In this document: positions 49,411 through 62,035 of the stretch, piece after piece | Layout: each line of letters starts with the position of its first letter | How positions within the stretch are numbered: the stretch's first letter is position 1 | NCBI GenBank assembly: GCA_030522415.1 | Contig: CM060106.1 | Coordinates: 31,910,485-31,974,484 of the forward strand | Direction: 5' to 3' | Length of the DNA stretch: 64,000 nucleotides | Origin: Channallabes apus | Taxonomy: Eukaryota > Chordata > Actinopteri > Siluriformes > Clariidae | Position numbers and translations under genes: made by a program | The notes under the pieces: model-generated | Told to the model about the DNA's origin: nothing | Database searches by the model: none | What the model saw: the letters and a program-made list of their open reading frames with translations, nothing else

Positions 49411-49957
49411 GTGATGAACCTTTACCTGATCACTCTAACTGCATACTGGTCTGGGGCCTGTCAGGATGAAGACGCCGTGGCTCCCCCCACGCCACCGAGT
49501 GTGTACGGCACTCTGTGATGACCAGAGGGATGTCTTTACTCTGAGAGAGTGATAGAGACAGGGAGAGGAGGACGAGGACGAGGACGAGGAGGAGGAGGGA
49601 AATGGAGAACAGAGAGAGAAAGAGAGAGAGAGAGAGAGAAAGGGGAAGGAAAACAGAGTGAGGGGTTGATGTCAAGCCAAATGTAACAAATTCACTGAAT
49701 CACGCCAGTGGCGCAGAGGTCAAGGAAAAGCAGCCGAAAAAGGTTAAAGATGAAATCAAAGCCGTGCCTCGGAGCAGCGCTGAAAATCTATCCGTGCGAG
49801 GCAAGGCCACCGCTGACGCGCGCACCAGACAAGAAGCTAAATACTGCACGCCACTCTGGGATCTTTCATTTTCAGCCGATCAATAAGAGCTTATATTTAT
49901 CAGGATTCCAAGCAGCTGCCACATCTGACAACCTCCACTTCATTTTCTCACTCCTCC

Positions 49958-49993
<36 letters not shown>

Positions 49994-50399
49994 CCTCATG
50001 TTCTATCAATTTCTCCTCCCTCTCCTGCACGGCCTCATGCTATATCAACGGGACCCTATCAACGGTAAATGTGAATAGAAGGGGCCTTTGGTCCGATTTG
50101 AACAGCCACACGCGCCATCTTGCCCCCCTCTGAAGCCTGGGTTAAAGAAGCGTGTATTTTGTCATTAGCCCGTTGGCTTAGGCCCACGCTCTCGCTGCTT
50201 TTGTTTCATGCCACGCCATCGACGCCTGCCAACAAAAAGACCCCGAAAACCATGTACATCGTACCACTTTATTCCCTCAAAAATAGAAATGTGTTTGTGA
50301 AGAAGACGAAGAAGAAGAAGAAGAAGAAAAAGGCACAGACTAGACACTCCAGTTTTGAGAAATGCAGAGAAGCAGAAGGATTTGCTAAGAGGGAGGAAG

Positions 50400-50540
50400 G
50401 CTGAGTTAAAATAGCTCGATCTCTAATCATCTGCACGACAATATTTGCTGTGAGGCATTCTAAATAGATTATTGCTGGTCCATCTGTGTCATCATTGATT
50501 TATAAGGCATTAAGCTGCTTTCCAAAGGCAGGCCTTCCTT
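50400..50540. promoter_or_regulatory. Candidate conserved non-coding block
   Basis: Contains CTCTAATCATCTGCACG, AAATAGATTATTGC and GCATTAAGCTGC in repeat-free DNA. Confidence 0.35.
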
Positions 50541-51003
50541 TGCTGCTAGAGTAGGAGGATTCTTGTCCAAATCAGGGCCAGCTGAACAAGCCTGCGTGTT
50601 GAAGAGGACTCGACGCCGAGAGCGCGCGGCCGAGAGGAAATAAAAATAGATCGGCACTATCCGGTTTGGAGTTGCCACAAGAAGCGCTAAGAAATCCAAA
50701 AAAAAAAAAAAGGGAAATTTTTTTTTTTTTTGGGTTTTCCCTTCTCTTAAATTCCGCGATACAAAGAGATAGGGAGGAGGGAAAGGAAGTGCCAAACCCA
50801 AAATGCATACACGCACGAACCCAAACACACACTGACACACACTCCAAACAAGGAACATCATTAACATATGAATACTATATGCAAATGGTTAGAGGAGAGC
50901 AGATGTTGGTGCATTTAATTGACCTATATGTGAGTAGCATCCAAACCTTTTACACACACAGTGTACTGAATGCATGCCTATTACAGTGGCCATGGCACAC
51001 CGT

Positions 51004-51092
51004 CAGACAGACAGACAGACAGACAGAGAGACAGACAGACAGAGAGACAGAGAGACAGACAGACAGACAGACAGAGAGACAGACAGACAGAC

Positions 51093-51175
<83 letters not shown>

Positions 51176-51198
51176 GAGACAGACAGACAGACAGAGAG
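51004..51198 (+). repeat. (ACAG)n tetranucleotide array, about 195 bp
   Basis: The unit is CAGA/ACAG with periodic GAGA variants, suggesting a higher-order repeat of interrupted blocks. It opens long, meaningless reading frames in several phases (Arg-Gln-Thr-Asp repeats). Confidence 0.95.
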
Positions 51199-51764
51199 CT
51201 TCCAGTTGATAGTTGTGTCAGTCTGTCATAGCGCTGCAATACCCAAACGCAGGGCTGTCCTGTCCCCCCCCCCCCTCCTGCCTCCGCCTGCTGACACCCG
51301 CCGTGCGTCTCTTATAGATGACATCACTGCGTCACAGTGGAAATCGATCACTTAATGGCCTTCGGGGAGCGTGGTCGTCGCTGACAGGTTACGTGCCAAA
51401 GCCTCAGCCTCTCTCAGTCTTTCTCCAATTCGACAGCTCAGGTTCTTTCCTGGTTTTTTTTGGGGTTTTTTTTTTTTTTTGCTTTATTCACTGCTTGCTT
51501 CTTTAACAGCTAAGCTCGCACGGTACAGCCAAGAGAAGCACACGCTATTTTAATCTGCCCTCTTTTCTCCCCTGTCGCTCCCTTGATTATTTTTTTTTCT
51601 CCCTTTCTGCTTGGGAATGTCATTAAATTGTATTAAATAGCCTTTTGTCCACAGGGCAAGGACCGCCCGATATATGATAATACACTAATGCCCTGGCGCT
51701 CCAGCCACTGAGCTGAAACGAGCTTTAAGATCACGGGCTCAGAAGCACATGCATGGAATTTTAT

Positions 51765-51766
<2 letters not shown>

Positions 51767-51811
<45 letters not shown>

Positions 51812-51834
51812 TTGTATGTGTGTGTGTGTGTGCA
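51767..51834 (+). repeat. Compound (TA)n(GT)n microsatellite
   Basis: About 16 TA units are followed by GT units with TT and AT interruptions. It sits directly 5' of a conserved-looking block at 51845. Confidence 0.95.
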
Positions 51835-51844
51835 TGTGAGTACA

Positions 51845-52075
51845 TATGTGCAAGTGCATAAGAGAGGCAGGGAGCGTGAGAGTGGCTTCGCTAACAACTG
51901 TGACACATACTAATAGAAACATACCTAATAAATTACAAGCTTTCAGGGTCTGGCAAGCTGACATTTTCTCTGTGAGCAGGACAATTTCATATCTGCGGCA
52001 CGGGCAACCAAATTGCATCACATGGAGATGCCAGCGGATTAGCATAAAAATTAACACTTAAATTTCAGCTTATTG
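51845..52075. promoter_or_regulatory. Candidate conserved non-coding block
   Basis: Unique sequence directly after the (TA)n(GT)n array. It includes CTAATAGAAACATACC, TAATAAATTACAAGC, CCAAATTGCATCACATGG and GCATAAAAATTAACAC. Confidence 0.35.
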
Positions 52076-52332
52076 TCAACCGCTCTTCTGCTCCTTCAGC
52101 CAGACCAACAATCAATTCCTCTTAGAAATCTGATTATCTTCCATGATGCTTATTATCCTAGTCATGTCCCCTCGTCGCCTTTCTCAGACGGCCGGGCTGT
52201 TTGTTTAAATGGAATTAAGAAACTGATAAATCTATAGGTGTCTCTTAGACGCACATGCCCCCCCACCCCACCTTTATTTTTTTTTTTCTATTTATTTTTT
52301 ATATAAAAGGTCTTCATCCTTGTCCTATTCTG

Positions 52333-52334
<2 letters not shown>

Positions 52335-52371
<37 letters not shown>
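52335..52371 (+). repeat. (CT)n microsatellite
   Basis: About 18 CT units directly before a conserved-looking block at 52375. Confidence 0.96.
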
Positions 52372-52374
<3 letters not shown>

Positions 52375-52480
52375 CCATTGTCCTAGCCTTCATCAACAGT
52401 TGCTGATTAAAAATGCTAATTAATATGCCATAAAGCCTCTAGAAGTAGTTTACATTTAGATGGTCTATTATTCACACATG
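52375..52480. promoter_or_regulatory. Candidate conserved non-coding block
   Basis: Contains CTGATTAAAAATGC and GCTAATTAATATGCC (overlapping homeodomain cores) next to CAACAGTTGC, immediately after a (CT)n array. Confidence 0.35.
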
Positions 52481-52764
52481 TATTCGCTGTGGCCGGCTAA
52501 ATAATGGAAGTGCGTAAATGCTCTACCATTAAAACTATACGTTCTTGCAAGAAAAAGGGGAAACATATTATATCAATTATCTCAGGACTATAAACATCAA
52601 CGTTTTTGTTTTTTCCCCCCCCTTTTTTTATTCCATATGGATGAGTCATGAGGAACACCAACAGTCGTTTATATAAAGTCTGTGCATGAAATATTAAAGT
52701 TCACAATTACTACAATATCATGCTCACACCCATGTTTGTGAACGAATCTGCCACTGTCATCATG

Positions 52765-52778
52765 GTTACCATGGTTAC
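52765..52778 (-). promoter_or_regulatory. RFX X-box-like site
   Basis: Read on the minus strand, GTAACCATGGTAAC differs from the X-box consensus GYTRCCATGGYAAC at one position and is a 14-base near-perfect palindrome. RFX factors act in ciliated and neural cells; occupancy here is unknown. Confidence 0.3.
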
Positions 52779-54202
52779 ATGACATGATCATTTTGGGTCA
52801 AGAGCCCTTGAAGTGATATCTTTGAAAAAAAAAAAAAATCAAATATTCAAAGCATACCATAATGCTCTTGTTCTTTTGAGCTTGTTCCTTGCACGTCATA
52901 CTATAATTAAAAAAAAAAAAAAAGCATTAATTATGTTTTAGTGAAATATTTGTATATTTGTCAACACGGCCCTATTGAAAATATCACCCAAGTATGCAGC
53001 GAGACACAGCGCACGCTTTGGGTGGCTTTCCACGCACCCGAGAGTGGAGCTCCTTTTTGTTTAGACAAATGGTATTTCATCGCATCCAGATGTCTTTAAG
53101 CACAGTTCATCCACCATGCGCGCACTCCAAGACGTACAAAAAAATGTATACAAACATTTATTCAAAACTGCATGCCTCCACTCATATTTAAGGGGTTGTC
53201 ATGGTTGCCTTGACTCTAACCACTTCCATGCTTCTTCTCTTTTTTTCTTTCTTTTTTCAAGTGTAATGTTAAACAGAGGTACTGTAACCTGACTAGTGTT
53301 CATGATCAGGGCAGTGACTGGGTGACTGATTTTCCAGGACAGATGCAGACTGGGGTTGTGAGCGCGTGTTGTACGCGTGCCTCATGGAACCGTGTTCTGA
53401 TGCGGCGGATTGGGCTGGAGTGTGGAAAGGTGACATCACTTGACATTCGACGGCTGGAATTTGTCGACCTGGCGTCAGGGTGATGGAGGATATGATCGAA
53501 AATGCACGTGAGAAAAAAATTGGCCAGTGAGTCCACGGTTATGGAAAAACAACCCGTTCATCCAAACAAAATAACCTTTCTCACAAAGTAGTGTATATAC
53601 TGTACGTGAACATCTACATCTGCGAGGCTCGTTGCCGTACAGTACATGAGCGTATTACTCTTTACTCTGCTCGTGCTCTAAGAATAATAAACGTGCGCTT
53701 AGCTGGCCTATTTTCGCATGCTGATGCCACACAATGGTGAAGGGAAAAAATTCAAGTCTTTAAATTCTGAGTAAACACTGCACTCTTTGTTGACTGTAGA
53801 AGCCTTTTTTTTTTCGCCCTCCCTACGTTCCACATTTTTTTCTCCATCTCTCATCCGAGCTTGTTGTGTTTTTTCTCCAAACAATACATCCTCTTGCACA
53901 TCTGAGGAACACACCTCACTGCCATTTTATAGGTTAAGCTCCCTAGTATGGAGAGTCATATTTTATAACGCTGGTTTATTTTTATGAGCGAGTGTAATTA
54001 ACGCTGCATGTCCTATCTCTCAGCCATCGATGCCAAGGTCTTTATTTAAACAACTACAGTATGTTGTGAAATGTTTGCGTTCTCAGCATTTGCTCGGCCA
54101 CACACAGATTATTATTTCATACTTCTCCGGGACGTTTTGAAACGTTTACGCTTTCAACTGGTTATTGTTTTTGATTAGGACTTTTTGGATGAATCACGAC
54201 GC

Positions 54203-54247
54203 CGGGGTGGGAATGAGGATGGGGCGGGGAGGGGGAAGGGGGGGGGA
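54203..54247 (+). repeat. G-rich tract (possible quadruplex)
   Basis: At least five GGGG-type tracts in about 45 bases, ending in a nine-G run. Confidence 0.55.
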
Positions 54248-55735
54248 TTTTGAAAACATGTTTACGGAGGAACGAGTGTGAACCTGAAAGACCAACTTAG
54301 GCCAAGTCTATGCTCATCGCCTGATTTATGGAGCCGAGGTTAAACTATTTATGTCCGAGCGGCTTGAGTTGTTTAATTTCTCTACTTGTCTGCTTGGGGC
54401 CTTCACTTTTTTTCGTCCTGGTTCTCCTTTTTTGGGGTTGCAGTCCTACGATAGCGCATCTGCTCTCTATACTTGCTGAAGACGTCAGGCGTCTCGTGTT
54501 TCGGACCAGACACCGGACACATGAATAACTCTATTACAAAAGAAATCTATAAATGAAAGAAATGCACGCTATACGGTAGCTACTGTCGTTTTAGCTAGTT
54601 CCTAAATTCACTGGGATATTTATACATTTTTTTGTCATGTCCTTGTAAAGACAAGAGTAAAAGTGAATCACGTCCACGGACGCAAAAGCTCCGAGACTAA
54701 TCAGATGGAGGAGCAGATGTCCTTTAACGACGCTCTCTGCTGTAAGACAGCCCTTTGCACCACCCCCCACATTTCACTTTAAAAGTTCAGTTGTACAGGT
54801 GTCGGAAAGTGCAAAAAGTCGAGGGGCAAGGTGCTGAGAAAGTGACTGTGCCCAGTCTTCAGATTATTACTCCATAGAATGTCTGGGGTTCTGACGTAGC
54901 ATAGGACAGTCAGTGATCCAGCCACACTCAATCACGATCTATAGCCCTCACTTAACCTGCCAATCAAGCCGACTGTATTCCTTACCCTCTGTAACAGAAG
55001 TCGCTCAGATGTGGTGGAGACGATGGTTTGCGTGGAAGCCTTTTCTTGTCTTTGATGCTTTACTTATGGAGGATGCACGAATCAGAGCCGAAGCCTACGG
55101 CTATTAGACTGAGAGGAGCCTTGGCCAGGCTGATAACCTCTGAGAGCGATACTGTCCCATCATCTTGCCCCTTCATAAGAGCTGCATGATCTGCTGTGGT
55201 ATGCAGATGCGACTTCAGAGTCTCAGGCTTGTCATCTTTTGATTAAGCAGAGGAAATGATTTCACTTTAAAGACATCCCCCCATCCTTTCATGACCGCCC
55301 CAGCCACCCAGCTGCTCTCTGTCACTCTCAATCGTTCAACATGCCGTAATCCTTTGTTTCCACGCTTGCTTTTTTTTCCCCCTGCACGCAGGACCACGGC
55401 GCTACCTGTTGCAGACACAACACGCCATCTACGAACAAGACAGAAAAAGAAAACCGCGATTGTCTGCCAGGATCTGATGGCAACGCGGCCTGGGTCTGCT
55501 CTGGGACCTGACCTCAGCTTAAGTGGAGCACTGTGCCATTTTCCTATGACCTCGGGCTTGTTAAGAAGAGAGACGAGGAGTTTGAGAGAACGGAACGGGG
55601 TGGGTTCGCGGGGTCTCTGAGATCGAGACGCAGACGCGGAGTTCCTCCATAAAGCCTCTGAGACCGACACAGCCCCATCTCGGCTGTCACGTTAAACCAT
55701 CTCTCAGCAACACATCTGTACACGTGCCACAAATC

Positions 55736-55785
55736 ACGGCCGGGGCCGCGGCGGGACGGGGGAGAGGGGGTGGAGGTTTGGGGAT
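55736..55785 (+). repeat. GC-rich patch with G tracts
   Basis: ACGGCCGGGGCCGCGGCGGG then GACGGGGGAGAGGGGGTGG. It is unusually GC-rich for this window and includes several CpGs. It is too short and isolated to call a CpG-island promoter. Confidence 0.4.
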
Positions 55786-56677
55786 GTGTTAGAGGGAGCT
55801 GTAAATGGTTCAGGAAAAGCAGATAAAAACCTGCAAAATCCCTGTGCTAGGTGCCGAACGTGTGTTTGACAGAATCTGGTACTGTTTCAAGATATTTCTA
55901 GGGTCTGTACTCTCTGGATACTCTACTCACTGCCAAACTAAATTCCCTTACCGAGGAGCCATCCAAGAAAGGGCACAGGAGCTTTCTAAACACTCTCTGT
56001 AGGCATTAAGACTACTGGGACTTTACCTATCATGTGCTCATTATGTCTTGCAGGTTCTTATAGAAATCAGCGACTTGGCAAGGAACGAGATTGCATCAGA
56101 AGACGTGAACGTATAAAGAGAAAGCAAAAGGCTGGGCCTGGAACAGGTCTACATCTCGTACCGGCTGTGCAGACGGAGTTTACTCTGTTTGTGTTGTCTG
56201 TGGCTTAGCTGCTCATGTAGTGCTTAACCTCAGGCCAAGGGAAACAGATCGAAGTGCTCACCTGGCCGCTATCAAATAAGCACTCTTGACGCGGGGACTA
56301 AAGAATCATTTCTATTTACACAATCATTTCATTTGGCGTCTATGAGGCCTCATTTGAAGAGCTATAATCTGACTAATACATGCAGAATGAATGACTGAAA
56401 ACCCGTCTTTTCTTTTTATTTGCATTGGTGTCAAACGAAACGGAATCACGTGCATGCTATCGTTTTTAATGGAAAAGACAGGGGTTGAATCCTTCCAGTG
56501 TAAAAGTCCCAGTGTGGCATGAAAAAGACTTTGTGGGACCAGTGTGTTCAAGTACTCGGAGTCGGAGATGTCATGCTTGACTGGCCTATCGATCGCACCT
56601 GGCTCCAACACACTCTCACCGGTATCATTTAAACTCTCTCAATTTTTAATCACCATCAACACCAGATCCAGCTCCCT

Positions 56678-56680
<3 letters not shown>

Positions 56681-56725
<45 letters not shown>

Positions 56726-56745
56726 TACACATACACACAAACAGA
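56681..56745 (+). repeat. Compound (CT)n and (CA)n microsatellite
   Basis: About 15 CT units, then an imperfect CA stretch with TA and GA interruptions. Confidence 0.93.
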
Positions 56746-57029
56746 CAAACACAGAGCACACAAATGCATGCACAACATCCCAACAGTAGGTCAAAAACTA
56801 CAGCCTGCACAAAAGCTCATACTGAAGACATGTACACACGGTTAAATTACACCGCACGCTCATACACACTGGTGTTTACACTCCCACGCGGAGCTACACG
56901 CATAACTACGCTGAAATTATACAGTTAATATGACAAACATACGAACATGGAACTAATTAAAGTCGGTACGTCACAGTGTTGGTTGACACGCGGGCGCGCA
57001 AACACGCCCTGACGAGTGGCATTGCGAGG

Positions 57030-57180
57030 CTTTACTCGGCCCACTCCGGTTCTGTTTGACCTTGCTCTGCCATATTCATTACATCATTAGGTTACCTCTT
57101 CATTAACTTTTCATTATTTATGGGAGCTTGTGGGGAGGGGGGAGCCTTTATCAAATACTATCTTTTGTCAAGCACACAAT
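57030..57180. promoter_or_regulatory. Candidate conserved non-coding block
   Basis: Contains CATATTCATTACATCATTAG, TCTTCATTAACTTTTC and CTTTTGTCAAGC. It is followed by a C-rich stretch at 57200-57250. Confidence 0.3.
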
Positions 57181-58281
57181 GCAGAGGCAGCAACCAAACA
57201 CCCCCTCCCCAACCCCTCCAACTTCCCCTTCCCCTCCGCCCCCTTTCTTCCCCGGCCACGCTAATAGCTAGCCTTGCCTCATTGCTAGCTAAGGCATCCG
57301 CCCTAAACTCCTATCATTTAGCTACGACATTGATAAACATGGGCAGGCAACTACGCATATCCTCGAACCACAAATGAACAAGCTTTGAGGTTAAACGCTT
57401 TTAAAACGCTTATTGCAACATGTGGTGCTGTACTGTACTGTATATATCCACAATTTATACCCGGAACCATTTAAAAAAACAAAAAAAAAAGGAAAAAACG
57501 AAACCAGCGGACAATGTCATTTACATTGCGCAAACATCGCTGATTGTAGATAAACATATTTGTGTGCTCTACCCTTACAAGAGCGCCATTCTGTTCCCAG
57601 GGCGTAGCAAGCTAGCTGTCATTAGCGAGCCATCGGCCCCTCCACCGCCACAGATTGCCTTTTTAAAAAAGTCTGGCTGCGGCCCATTTCGCATCGTAGG
57701 CCAATTATAAATGGCAAATCACAATCATGCCGATTTTTTTTTTTCCCTCCACACCCGCCCCCACCCCAGCACCCCGTCCCATACCACCCCCCCCCCCCAC
57801 CTCCAACACTCCACTCTGGCCAGGCTCCATGGCATCTCTTGAATAATATGGTGATAGCCCTTTGTGCGACAGCCTGCCCAGGCGTCAGGATATTTTACAC
57901 ATTCATGTGTCGGCTCCTGGGCTCAAACAGGGCTGCGCTTCAATACCACCACTTGGCCAAGTGTCTAGCCTTTAGTTGGCCTGTATTCGACTCCTGATTG
58001 TCTGCCACATCACAAGCTTAAAAATATGAGGGAGAGAAAAAAAAAAAGAGAGAGAGAAAAAAAAAATTGGCTCGCAAACGGCAGGCAGGTGATGGAAATA
58101 ATTTGTAAATTTGAAATTCAAAGCCGTCTCTCTTTAGGAAGAGTACCAGATTTCAGATCAGGGTGGAAGAAGAATAGGAGACGAGCAGAGGAAGCTATTA
58201 AAGTGTGCTAGGAAGAAGCATTAGGCTTGACTGATAGGGACCCTGATTGACTTCCAGTACCACAGTCTTACTACACAGAAA

Positions 58282-58295
58282 CGTGTGTGTGCGTG

Positions 58296-58337
<42 letters not shown>
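58282..58337 (+). repeat. (GT)n microsatellite
   Basis: About 18 perfect GT units preceded by a degraded GTGTGTGCGTGCAT start. Confidence 0.96.
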
Positions 58338-58338
<1 letters not shown>

Positions 58339-58359
58339 CATGAGTTCCCTCTCAATCCA

Positions 58360-58760
58360 CACACCATCCCATGATCATTCGCCAATTACAGCGAGCTAAT
58401 GCATCCAGAGCCTGGAATCCCACCCAAAAAGCAAGGGGGAGAATTCTCTGGAGGAACGCTAATAATATAACTTAAATCATGCTGAGAGAGAGCATTATGC
58501 GCAAAATGGAAATCAAAAAAGAAAAACACAGTGTAATTTAAACTGGGGCAGGGCTGGAATGGGTTTATCGTATAAATGGTAATCTTGCTCTCACTCTCTC
58601 TCTCTCTCTCTCTCTCTCTTTAATATCATCATGAAAAGCATACATTAGACCATTTCAGGCCAGCAAGAAGGGGCTTTGATTGGCAGCAAGAAGGAGAACG
58701 AGGCAACACGGAGGGCCCGGTAATGCTCCGTGAGCTTGGCTCAACGGGGCATCGCTCGCG
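58360..58760. promoter_or_regulatory. Candidate conserved non-coding block split by a (CT)n array
   Basis: Unique sequence on both sides of the (CT)n at 58591, with CGCCAATTACAGCGAGC, GAGCTAATGCATCC and GGCTTTGATTGGCAGC. Confidence 0.3.
58591..58620 (+). repeat. (CT)n microsatellite
   Basis: About 14 CT units. Confidence 0.94.
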
Positions 58761-58841
58761 AGTGTGTCCTACATAAAAGACCTCTCAGGTGGATGTGAAT
58801 ATTACACTCCTCCTACAGGTACCATCTCACACAGTACACTG

Positions 58842-58842
58842 T

Positions 58843-58873
<31 letters not shown>

Positions 58874-58883
58874 CACACACACA
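58842..58883 (+). repeat. (CA)n microsatellite
   Basis: About 14 perfect CA units, one CT interruption, then more CA. Confidence 0.95.
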
Positions 58884-59652
58884 GAGTTTCTGACGACTAC
58901 TTTTTTAATTTCTTTTTAAAATCCTTGTTATCCACACTTGTGCACTTAATTGAGTGCCTTGATCTAATAATAAAATCCAAAGTAGACACATTTTTAGAAA
59001 CTCAAACAGGCATTTAAGAAAAACTTCAAAAAAGTGAAGCTGAATTCAGCCTCCACCAAAAACAAAATAAAAAAATAAAAAAACATGAGGCACTGAAGCT
59101 TGAGCAAGATAATGTGCCCTAGAAATGAGAATTGACAAGAAGGCTGCCTGCACACACACTTCCAAACACACACACACACACACACAAAACACGCTGCTCA
59201 GTGTGCCTGATATTGTTCTGTAAGGCGAGTGTTTCCTGAGCAGCTGCCTCTCTGACGAGAGGTGTGCTGATGTATTCTAATCGCTTTTTTAGCCTGGATG
59301 ATCATCACATGTGATAGGCGATGCAGAGGACTCGAATTGCTCGGCAGAACAGAACATTACTCTAGTCTCTTCAGATCCCTCTGTCTTGTTTTTTTGTTGT
59401 TGTTTTTTTTAATTCCTTCACATCAAAACCACATCGTTTCTTGTATTTCTTTCTTCAGCGTCTGTCGGGGCATCAGTTCCCTTTTTCCGAGGTTAACTTG
59501 CGGCTCTGAGGCAGACCAGAGTAATGCCAACAGGTGTAATAACAGGCTGGGAATTCAACACGTGTGTGTGTATGTGTGTGTCTGTACTCATTGCTTTCCT
59601 CACCTACAACAAAGCAAAAGTGTGTCTATGTGTATGAAAGCATCTCCAAGGA

Positions 59653-59656
<4 letters not shown>

Positions 59657-59685
<29 letters not shown>
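59657..59685 (+). repeat. (CT)n microsatellite
   Basis: About 13 CT units. Confidence 0.94.
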
Positions 59686-59686
<1 letters not shown>

Positions 59687-60035
59687 TTCTTCATGTTTCT
59701 GAAGCGTTCAGTCAGTTTGCAGGACATAATCCACGAGAATATCCACGGGAGAGTCGCGGCGGAGGGTTCAGATTGGATCTGTGTAACGTTGACAGACTAC
59801 ATCATCCGGCCGGGGCACTAAGCCCCTGTGAAATAGTTGTGTCTGCTGCATGGCATTACTGTCACACTCACCGCCATCCACACGCCCTCCCCTACCCTGC
59901 TGCTCTTCCTTTAGGGAGCTCCGTCAAGTCTGCCAACTCAAGCACTGGTACACTCTTTTCGGTACCACGGTGTAGTTAAACATGTCAAGTCGCGATCACA
60001 TTTAATTTGGGTTAATGTATACTATTATACAGTAT

Positions 60036-60279
60036 GGCGGCACTGTGGCTTAGCAGTTAGCGCTGTCACCTTGCACCTCCTGAGTGCGGGTTCGATTCCC
60101 ACCTCGTGCTTGGAGTTAGCATGTTCCCCACGTGCTTGGTGGGTTTCCTCCGGGTACTCCGGTTTCCTCCACAGTCCAAAGATATGCAGATAAGGATAAT
60201 TGGTGTTCCCAAATTAATTAGCCTTAGTGTGTGAGTATGTGTGTGCCCTGCGATGGATTGGCACTCTGTCCAGGGGTGT
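60036..60279 (+). mobile_element. tRNA-derived SINE, best-preserved copy
   Basis: The head contains a pol III A-box-like TGGCTTAGCAG at 60046-60056 and a B-box GGTTCGATTCC at 60089-60099. The body follows with the teleost SINE hallmarks GGGTTTCCTCCGGGTACTCC, CACAGTCCAAAGATATGCAG and CCCTGCGATGGATTGGCACT. The family is widespread in teleosts, but I cannot assign its exact name. The 3' tail appears truncated after TCCAGGGGTGT. Confidence 0.85.
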
Positions 60280-60510
60280 CAGATCAATGGTGAGAATGGT
60301 GTCACCATTGGCCTCCACGGTCTCTAATTGGACTACAGAGGTTCCTGGATGGCTGGTGATGGTAAGGGACATCTACAATCACTGCTCATTCAATCATCCA
60401 TTCAATTCATCATATTGCATCAGCGTAATGCTTTTCTGCTTTGCACTGATGTTAATAGTGGTTATTTTATGGTCCAGATGTTTGTTCCCAGTATCTCTTA
60501 GGCTACTCAT

Positions 60511-60541
60511 GTACAGTACAGTACAGTACAGTACAGTACAA
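60511..60541 (+). repeat. (GTACA)n pentanucleotide microsatellite
   Basis: Six perfect copies of the five-base unit GTACA. The unit contains the TACAGTA heptamer that is unusually common across the window. Confidence 0.95.
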
Positions 60542-61973
60542 ATCTCAACTCCTGTACCCAGAGCAATAATTACACAGCTGCGTTCACTCCAAACGCTCAC
60601 TACGTAGACTCTAACACAATAGCATTTGAGCAATAACCTGCACTTCTAATGCTGGAAATAAAGAACGGGGGAGAAAAGGAGGAAAACGAGACAATCACAT
60701 TGTGCCTCAAATGTATAGGTGAAAAGGTTGGGGGTAAACAGAATAATAAGAGAAGCATTAAGAAGATATGAAAGTATAATAACAGAGAGGAACATCAGAG
60801 TAAGAAAAAAAAACATTCATAAGCACGACTTCGCTGTAAAAGGGGAGGAAGAAAAGAAATCTGCAGAAGACCCTCAGCTGTGATTCAATATCAAAGTAAA
60901 AGATCAGACAGAGTGTGTTGGTAAGAAAATCAGAGCCTATTTAGTGTGATAAAGCTTCAGCTCCAGACAGCGTGGCCGTAAATGTTCACTCGGCTGGGGG
61001 AATTTCCTGTTCCTCCTCGAGTCAGTTTGATCAGTTAATAACATTAGATCACTTCAACTCTCCCGTGCCTGTTCGCACTCGGAATCCCCTCAAGGTAGCA
61101 GAACTGCAATATGCATGGAGTCACTTTGATTGTAGGCTGTACACTCAAGTGCATGTTGCTCCACCGTTCCCCATCGCTTTCACGAGCCAGCCATGAATAT
61201 GTATGGACCAGGGATACATGATGTCATATCGCATCTTTCGGAGGTGAGAGGAAGAAAGTAACAGAGATAGGACTCTGGGGAAAGTGTGGGGGTGGGGGGG
61301 GGGGGGTTGTGGTTTGTCATGTGGGCTTCGACGTAGGAGACCTTCATCAGACGGGGCGTGAGGAGTGGCCCGGCCCGTCCTGCTCAAATATGGCAGCCAC
61401 CTGCTCACACTTGCGCGCGCTGTCTGCGAAGAATTAATTCCGAGTTTTTGGGGTAATTGCAACGAAAATACCAGAACTGGCTGCGTCACATTCATTTCTC
61501 TCGCCGTGGCGAAGTTTAATTCGGAACAGGCCCTCGAATGGCTCCTTCGGCGTGGGCGGTGCAGGGATTCAGGTGGGCCGTTACAGTAGCTCGGGAGGGA
61601 CGACGCACCCGCTTCACATTCCTCATGTCGGAGATACACAGAGCGGGTCGTGCCAGCGTGTGGAGGCAGGAGTGAATAATACGGAGCACGCTACGATACG
61701 ATACGAAGGGCAGGCCTTTATCTTCCTGTGTCTTTCATTATAAGAATCTTTCATCTTATAATAATCTGTCAACTAACTAACTACTTGCCTAGACTCTCTT
61801 AATAACACGTGAAGCTAGAGAGCGGTGACATGAAATCTGTCCTGTACTGAAATATTAAACAGCACCTGCGTGTACTTGTTTGGTGCTTGTGTGTGTGTGT
61901 GTGTGTGTGCATATGCTCTTATTCATTGCCGTTGAGTATTGAATAAATTATCCTACTTATGTCTATGTGAATA

Positions 61974-61996
61974 TTGTGTGTGTGTATGTGTGTGTG

Positions 61997-62034
<38 letters not shown>
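61974..62034 (+). repeat. Compound (GT)n(GA)n microsatellite
   Basis: A GT stretch with one AT interruption passes into about 17 GA units. Confidence 0.95.

Positions 62035-62035
<1 letters not shown>

Noticed and set aside
51004..51198. Regularly spaced repeats reminiscent of a CRISPR array
   Set aside because: The units are four bases long with no unique spacers; this is a microsatellite in a eukaryotic genome.
50666..51355. 229-codon plus-strand frame
   Set aside because: Most of it is the (ACAG)n array read as Arg-Gln-Thr-Asp repeats; the flanks show no recognisable domain.
60036..60110. Possible functional tRNA gene
   Set aside because: The A- and B-box-like motifs belong to a SINE head; the SINE body follows directly and no full cloverleaf can be drawn.
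60285..60310. Nine-base inverted repeat CAATGGTGA / TCACCATTG with eight-base loop just after the SINE
   Set aside because: A few such hairpins are expected by chance in a window of this size; no terminator or RNA-gene context.
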